Assembly (NCBI GenBank): GCA_003520965.1
Contig: DOTU01000270.1
Span: forward strand, 14,800 to 33,473
Source: Candidatus Zixiibacteriota bacterium
GTDB lineage: Bacteria; Zixibacteria; MSB-5A5; UBA10806
DNA: 18,674 bases
Direction: 5' to 3'
In this document: piece after piece, positions 14,157-18,674 of the stretch
How positions within the stretch are numbered: the first letter of the stretch is position 1
Layout: the number at the start of each line of letters is the position of its first letter
Position numbers and translations under genes: made by a program
Notes under the pieces: generated by a model
What the model saw: the letters and a program-made list of their open reading frames with translations, nothing else
Told to the model about the DNA's origin: nothing
The model's database searches: none

Positions 14157-15390
14157 CAGACTCTCCGCTAATCCGGTCTGGTATTTCTACTACGAATCGT
14201 GCCCCGCCTTCCGGACGGTTTTCAGCTGCAACCTTACCGCCATGCAGCTCAATCAGTTTTTTAACGGTTGCCAGGCCCAGGCCGGTGCCGTCGGCTTTGG
14301 TAGTGTAAAATGGCGTGAATATCTTAGCTAACGAATCCTTGGGGATGCCAGGGCCATCATCATCGACCATAAGGCAAAGCTCTCCAGATGATCTTCGCTT
14401 AATAGTCAGCTTGATTCGGCCTCCGTTGGGGCTGGCTTGCATTGCATTTTTAACCAGGTTAAAGATCACCATCCGGAAAAGTTGCGGATCGAAATTGGCC
14501 TGAAGCTGCGCTGTACCCGATTCAATCTTGATAGTATGTGCCCGCGCTTCTTGCGCTGCCTGCAAATCGGTTACAGCCTCAGCAAGCACGGAGACAGCGT
14601 CAACATTCTCTCTGACCGGGCTGATGCTCCGGGTATAATCAAGCAGGCTGGCTACGATACCATTGAGCGAGGTTACGCCCTGATTTATCTTTTCCACCAG
14701 CCGACGGCGGGGATCATCTTTATTAAGATCGCGAAGTAGCAGTGCCGTAAACCCGGCAATGCCCGAAAGTGGATTTCTAATCTCATGCGCTACCGTGGCT
14801 GCCATCTCTCCCAAAGCGGCCAGTGTCGATACCTGTTTGAGATTATCTTCAAGTCGCTTGACCTCCGAAAGATTATAGAGGATGATTACAAATCCTGGCT
14901 GATCCTCAGAGCTTTCCTGATGAAGCTTCGTAACCGAATAAGCCAACGGGACATGGCTACCGTTTTTCGTTGGTAAATTCAGTTCGCCTTTTGCAGCGCC
15001 GTTTTCCGATATAAGCAATTCAATAGACCGTAAGGAATTTCCCATATTAAGAATGCTATCAAGCTTCTTTCCCAGGGCGGCATCGGCCTTAATATCGGTA
15101 TACTTTTCAGCAGCGGAGTTGAAAACTGTAATTGCGCCCGACTGGTCGGTTACAATAACCGCCGAATCGAGGCTTTCCAGAATATTGCTGAGATAATGAA
15201 TTAGTCGATTGCGTTCGCAAAGCGAATTCCGCAGAAGCTCGTTAACCCGCGCCAATCGGGAATTGGTGTCGTGATATTGCGCCTCAAGCCTGGAATACGA
15301 ATCGCGCAGGACCTGGGTGAAATTCCCCATGGTACTGAAAGATTCTGCAAGTTTCTCTAAAATTTCGAGCTCGTCATCCCGCTTGCTCAT
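14146..15390 (-). CDS. Soluble PAS-containing sensor histidine kinase, NtrB/PilS-like
   Basis: Cognate kinase of the overlapping sigma54 activator. Counting from the ATG at 15390 (414 residues): a coiled-coil-like N terminus (about 5-65), a PAS domain (about 67-175; ILESLDSAVIVTDQSGAITVFNSAAE), the phospho-accepting H202 in AHEIRNPLSGI, and a complete ATPase domain with N315 (NLVKNAMQA), the G1 box DDDGPGIP (343-350), the F box FTPFYTT and the G2 box GTGLGL (368-373). No transmembrane segment or signal peptide is visible, so it is cytoplasmic, unlike the six-helix PilS of Pseudomonas, and resembles NtrB or FlrB. The start is uncertain: a GTG at 15405 adds five residues, and neither has a convincing ribosome binding site. 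It most likely reads a cytosolic signal through its PAS domain. Confidence 0.9.
   Translation of the reverse strand: MSKRDDELEILEKLAESFSTMGNFTQVLRDSYSRLEAQYHDTNSRLARVNELLRNSLCERNRLIHYLSNILESLDSAVIVTDQSGAITVFNSAAEKYTDIKADAALGKKLDSILNMGNSLRSIELLISENGAAKGELNLPTKNGSHVPLAYSVTKLHQESSEDQPGFVIILYNLSEVKRLEDNLKQVSTLAALGEMAATVAHEIRNPLSGIAGFTALLLRDLNKDDPRRRLVEKINQGVTSLNGIVASLLDYTRSISPVRENVDAVSVLAEAVTDLQAAQEARAHTIKIESGTAQLQANFDPQLFRMVIFNLVKNAMQASPNGGRIKLTIKRRSSGELCLMVDDDGPGIPKDSLAKIFTPFYTTKADGTGLGLATVKKLIELHGGKVAAENRPEGGARFVVEIPDRISGESVEI
14161..14166 (-). promoter_or_regulatory. Ribosome binding site supporting a TTG start of the sigma54 activator
   Basis: On the minus strand GGAGAG lies 4 bases before TTG at 14156, inside the last codons of the kinase gene. 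No other start codon gives a complete receiver domain. Confidence 0.65.
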
Positions 15391-15721
15391 ATCCCAATTT
15401 ATCACATAAGCAGGGCACTTATCAACCTAAATCTTGGATAAGGTTATGAATGCTCAGTTCGGCGCGCAATCGATATGTCCCATAAGGACTTACAATTGTT
15501 TCATAATGCAACATTGCTTTCCACTTTTTGCCCAAATCTTATCCCGTCATCTTTTTCTCCATAATGATGCTTTCAGGTTGCCTGATGCGAAAGTGAATTA
15601 CCATTTCATCAGGTTGATAAATGACGATTCTCGATAATTCCTATCATATCAGACAGCAGTCATTCCCATATATTCCTTGCAGAGAGTATAACTGAGTTAT
15701 ATAATTTCGTCGGAGGCAACT
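15391..15721. other. Divergent intergenic region (331 bases) between the kinase and aldehyde dehydrogenase genes
   Basis: No gene is apparent. Two dyads stand out: CTTATC-AA...TTG-GATAAG (15418-15442, one bulged base), close to the kinase start, and CCTGATG (15581-15587) with CATCAGG (15607-15613). The second overlaps a direct repeat CAGGTTG (15574-15580, 15610-15616) and could be an operator for the dehydrogenase. A promoter-like pair lies at 15677-15705. I find no sigma54 element for the kinase operon and no convincing -10/-35 pair on the minus strand. Confidence 0.5.
15677..15705 (+). promoter_or_regulatory. Promoter-like pair just upstream of the aldehyde dehydrogenase
   Basis: TTGCAG (15677-15682) and a perfect TATAAT (15700-15705) are 17 bases apart. 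The predicted start, about 15712, falls on the GGAGG ribosome binding site (15712-15716), leaving a leader of about 10 bases. Either the leader is exceptionally short or the match is fortuitous. Confidence 0.45.
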
Positions 15722-17143
15722 ATGATTGAAGCGAAATTTTTTATAGGCGGACATTTCCTCGATAGCCAATCGAGGCAACAGGTGGTGAATAAGCATTCCA
15801 ACGATGTCATAGGCTCTTTTCCAATCGCCGACGACGAACTTGTCTCTATGGCTATCGCCGCCGGAAGCGAGGCTCAGAAGGCGCTTGAGACTTTTCCTGC
15901 TCAAAAAAGAAGTAATGTTCTCGATTCAATTTCCAGGCAATTAGGGGAGAAGGAATCGCAACTTGCCGAGACGATTGCCATTGAAGCCGGAAAACCGATT
16001 AAGCAGGCGCTGGCCGAGGTCCGTCGCGCCCGGCAAACATTCAAATTCGCCGCGGCGCTTGCCGGCGATATCCACGGCGCCTCCGTTCCTCTTGACGCAG
16101 CAATCGGATCCGAATCGAAATACGGCTTTTTTATCAGAGTGCCTGCGGGTATCGTAGCGGCTATATCCCCTTTTAATTTTCCCCTGAATTTAGTGGCGCA
16201 TAAAGTCGCTCCGGCTATCGCTGCAGGTTGCCCGGTTATCTTAAAACCGGCATCATACACGCCATTGACAGCATTTATGCTGGCCGAGATCATTTCTAAA
16301 ACCGATCTCCCTCCCGGCGCTTTCAATCTCCTCTACGGACCAGGAAATACAGTCGGTATGGGCCTGGTTAAATCGAATGATATTCGAGTGATCACATTCA
16401 CCGGCTCACCGGAGGTGGGGCTTGAGATTTCGCGCCAGGCGGGTATCAAGCGTTTGATTCTGGAGCTTGGCTCTAATTCCGCCGCCATTGTCGATAAATC
16501 AGCCGATCTCAATTTTGCCGTACCGGCCCTGGTATTCGGGGCGTTCGCCTATGCCGGTCAGGTTTGTATTTCCGTGCAACGGATTTATGTGGCGCAGGAG
16601 ATTTACGACGATTTTCTACAAGCTTTCTCTCTTCAAACCAGGATGCTCGTTTGTGGTAACCCGGTCGATGAGAAGACTGATATTGGCCCGATGATTTCAG
16701 AATCCGATGCTATCCGCGTTGAGGCCTGGGTAAATGAAGCCACGTTTACGGGCGCGAAAATAGTAGTCGGCGGTGGTCGTCAGGGGCAATATCACGCTCC
16801 AACGATTTTAATTGATACCAAACCCGAAATGAAAGTTGTCAATCGCGAAATATTCGGGCCGGTGGTCTGTATTGAGCCGTTTCGGGAGTTTCGGGATGCC
16901 ATCGATATGGTGAACGATTCGGAATTCGGTCTGCAAGCGGGTGTATTTTCTAAAAACATCGATCATATCAATCAAGCTATTCATAATCTCCAGGTGGGAG
17001 GAGTCATCATTAACGATGCTCCCACCTATCGCGCGGATAATATGCCTTATGGCGGTGTTAAGATGTCGGGTCTGGGGCGCGAAGGTGTCAAGTTCGCCAT
17101 CGAGGAGATGACCGATATCAGGATGATCGCGATTCAACGATGA
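15722..17143 (+). CDS. NAD(P)-dependent aldehyde dehydrogenase
   Basis: A full-length (473 residues) cytosolic member of the ALDH superfamily, oxidising an aldehyde to the carboxylate. Catalytic residues are all present: nucleophile C282 in GQVCIS, general base E248 in LELGSNSA, oxyanion N152 in SPFNFP and K175 in LKPASYTP. The FTGSPEVG loop and the late REIFGPVV motif also match. In NAD-preferring enzymes a glutamate usually follows KPA; here it is serine (S178), as in NADP-using succinate-semialdehyde dehydrogenase GabD, so NADP may be accepted. The substrate is not evident; lactaldehyde, succinic semialdehyde and related small aldehydes are possible. GGAGG lies 5 bases before the ATG. The stop overlaps the start of the dinG-like gene (ATGA), implying coupled translation with a DNA-repair-type helicase. 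Confidence 0.92.
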   Translation: MIEAKFFIGGHFLDSQSRQQVVNKHSNDVIGSFPIADDELVSMAIAAGSEAQKALETFPAQKRSNVLDSISRQLGEKESQLAETIAIEAGKPIKQALAEVRRARQTFKFAAALAGDIHGASVPLDAAIGSESKYGFFIRVPAGIVAAISPFNFPLNLVAHKVAPAIAAGCPVILKPASYTPLTAFMLAEIISKTDLPPGAFNLLYGPGNTVGMGLVKSNDIRVITFTGSPEVGLEISRQAGIKRLILELGSNSAAIVDKSADLNFAVPALVFGAFAYAGQVCISVQRIYVAQEIYDDFLQAFSLQTRMLVCGNPVDEKTDIGPMISESDAIRVEAWVNEATFTGAKIVVGGGRQGQYHAPTILIDTKPEMKVVNREIFGPVVCIEPFREFRDAIDMVNDSEFGLQAGVFSKNIDHINQAIHNLQVGGVIINDAPTYRADNMPYGGVKMSGLGREGVKFAIEEMTDIRMIAIQR

Positions 17144-18674
17144 GCAGTTTCGATTCATTTATCGCTATCGATCTTGAAACTACCGGCCTTGACCCATCCT
17201 CTTGCGAGATTCTTGAACTTGGAGCGGTGCGTTATGTCAAAGGCGAGCTCGTCGAAGAGTTCTCCGAGCTTATTAAACCGGATGACTCGATTCCATCCGA
17301 AATAACCCGCCTGACCGGTATCTCCAATGAAATGGTCGAAAAATCGCCCGCGCTTAGTTTGGTATTTGACAAATATAAAAAGATACTCGATGGCGCTCCC
17401 TGGGTTGTGGGGCATAACGTCTCGTTCGATCTCGGTTTCCTTAAACCGCACATATCAAAACCGAAATTCGCCTTGCTCGAGCCGCGGGTCATGGATACCG
17501 GAGCTCTGTCTCGAATACTCTTCCCTCGCCTGGCGCGCTACAGCCTTGCCTCCTTGGTCAGCCATTTCCATATTAGTCGAAAACAAGCGCATCGGGCGCT
17601 AGACGATTGCAAAGCAACCGCCGAAATCTATCTAAATCTGATCTCGCATCTGGCCTCGCTCGACGTGGGTGAAAGGGAATCTATTGGCCGCCTCCTCCTT
17701 GGCGCCGATAGCCTTGATTATTTCCGGCAGGCGATAAAAGGAATTGCCCCAAAATCGGCAGGGGAGATGACGATTATATCCGCCACTCATACCCAGATCG
17801 AGGCCGATATTTATCCCGATAACGTTACCGGTCAGCCGCCTGAGAAAAGCTATGACGATTACATACCTGTCGATACCGCCGCCGTCAAAAATTGTTTTGC
17901 CAAAGGCGGATTGATCTCCAAGCAGTTTCCATTTTTTGAGTATCGTGTTCAGCAGGCCACGATGGCCACCAAAGTGGCTGAAACATTCAACCGCTCCGAG
18001 TTTCTGCTCTGTGAGGCGCCGACCGGTGTCGGTAAATCGCTGGCTTATCTCTTACCCGCAAGCTGGTGGGCTTCGCAAAATAGGGAGAGGGTAGTGATAT
18101 CAACTCAAACCAAGAGTCTACAAACACAGCTGTTCTACAAAGACTTGCCTCAAGTTCAGGAAGCGATGAACTATAAATTCCAGGCTGTCCTTCTTAAAGG
18201 AAAGGGCAACTATATCTGCCTGCACAAATATTACGAGCTTCTGCCCGAGGCCGAGATCTCATTCGAGCGGCGCGACCGCGAGGCACTGGCGGCCCTCTCG
18301 CTCTGGGTTGACAAAACTAAAACCGGCGATATCTCTGAATGCAACGGCTTTAATCCATCAGCGAATCATTATCTCTGGAGCCGTATCTCCTGCGAGGGCA
18401 GCTTCTGCCTGGGTCAGGGCTGCCGCTTTTCCGATAAATGCTTCCTGCTCAAAATCAGGCGGGAGGCGCAAACCTCGCAGATTGTAGTCACCAACCATCA
18501 TTTGACCTTCGCTGATTTCTCCTCGGGTGGTGAGCTGGCCTTAAGCGCCGGAAATATCATTTTCGACGAAGCCCATAATCTCGAAAAGATCGCCGCTTCA
18601 TATCTTGGAAGTGTTATCGATAAGCGCAGCCTTGATGGTATCCTCTCCGATATCTACACCTCGCGCCCCACGCA
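17140..18674 (+). CDS. dinG: DnaQ-type 3'-5' exonuclease/DinG-type helicase fusion (3' truncated by window)
   Basis: The frame stays open to the window edge (511 codons), so the C-terminal helicase half is missing. Residues about 7-170 are a DEDDh exonuclease with all active-site residues: D11 and E13 (IDLETTG), D97 (GHNVSFD), H151 and D156 (HRALDD). A linker follows, then an XPD/DinG superfamily 2 helicase with Walker A EAPTGVGKS (292-300; K299) and DEAH box at 476-479. Between them, C360, C423, C428 and C434 have the spacing of the DinG iron-sulfur cluster (last three C-x4-C-x5-C); C418 is an extra cysteine. The exonuclease-first layout is like Bacillus/Staphylococcus DinG rather than E. 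coli DinG, which lacks the nuclease; there the helicase part has lost its cluster, whereas here both appear intact. Likely role: DNA repair or resolving unusual structures. The start overlaps the preceding stop. Confidence 0.92.
   Translation, partial: MSSFDSFIAIDLETTGLDPSSCEILELGAVRYVKGELVEEFSELIKPDDSIPSEITRLTGISNEMVEKSPALSLVFDKYKKILDGAPWVVGHNVSFDLGFLKPHISKPKFALLEPRVMDTGALSRILFPRLARYSLASLVSHFHISRKQAHRALDDCKATAEIYLNLISHLASLDVGERESIGRLLLGADSLDYFRQAIKGIAPKSAGEMTIISATHTQIEADIYPDNVTGQPPEKSYDDYIPVDTAAVKNCFAKGGLISKQFPFFEYRVQQATMATKVAETFNRSEFLLCEAPTGVGKSLAYLLPASWWASQNRERVVISTQTKSLQTQLFYKDLPQVQEAMNYKFQAVLLKGKGNYICLHKYYELLPEAEISFERRDREALAALSLWVDKTKTGDISECNGFNPSANHYLWSRISCEGSFCLGQGCRFSDKCFLLKIRREAQTSQIVVTNHHLTFADFSSGGELALSAGNIIFDEAHNLEKIAASYLGSVIDKRSLDGILSDIYTSRPT

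Noticed and set aside
15901..16326. 141-codon open frame on the minus strand
   Set aside because: It is antisense to the aldehyde dehydrogenase, has no recognisable domain, and its length is explained by codon bias of the real gene.

Overview
The window looks like a chromosomal segment of a Gram-negative bacterium, about 50% GC by eye. It is probably a member of the FCB supergroup or a nearby candidate phylum; Zixibacteria is my best guess, from memory of its protein style. The clues are a secretin with inner-membrane alignment proteins (so an outer membrane exists), a C-terminal YPNPFN-type sorting/FlgD-like domain, and a secreted peptidase ending in dockerin-like GDANG...YFKG repeats. This is inference, not a database result.

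Layout. 1-609 is the C-terminal end of mutS. A secreted M28 metallopeptidase with a dockerin-like tail follows 2 bases later (612-2114). A near-perfect sigma70 promoter then precedes a secreted FG-GAP/ASPIC beta-propeller protein (2274-4034). 4366-5813 is a small regulator cluster: a diverged ECF-type sigma factor, a ParB/sulfiredoxin-fold protein and a single-domain response regulator with its own promoter, closed by a terminator at 5874-5908. After a 605-base non-coding stretch comes a type IV pilus locus: two prepilins (6419-6922, 7055-7549), then pilM, pilN, pilO, an AMIN-PilP fusion and pilQ (7725-12599), ending at a strong hairpin terminator. Convergent to it lies a soluble NtrB-like histidine kinase and an NtrC/PilR-like sigma54 activator (15390 to 12798, minus strand). 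The right end holds an aldehyde dehydrogenase (15722-17143) translationally coupled to a DnaQ-exonuclease/DinG-helicase fusion that runs off the edge.

How it fits together. PilM, PilN, PilO, PilP and PilQ form the alignment complex and outer-membrane pore of a type IVa pilus. The motor (PilB/T), platform (PilC) and prepilin peptidase (PilD) are not in this window. A good sigma54 -24/-12 element lies just upstream of the first prepilin gene, and the neighbouring two-component pair encodes a GAFTGA-type sigma54 activator, so a local PilS/PilR-like control circuit is likely. Two features depart from the textbook. The AMIN peptidoglycan-binding domain, usually at the N terminus of PilQ, is here fused to PilP, and PilQ lacks it. 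The kinase also has no membrane segment.

I see no CRISPR array, tRNA, rRNA, transposase or phage gene. I do not see a clearly new defence or biosynthetic system. The most interesting parts are the AMIN-PilP rearrangement with its sigma54 circuit, and the sigma factor/ParB-like/receiver cluster beside it.
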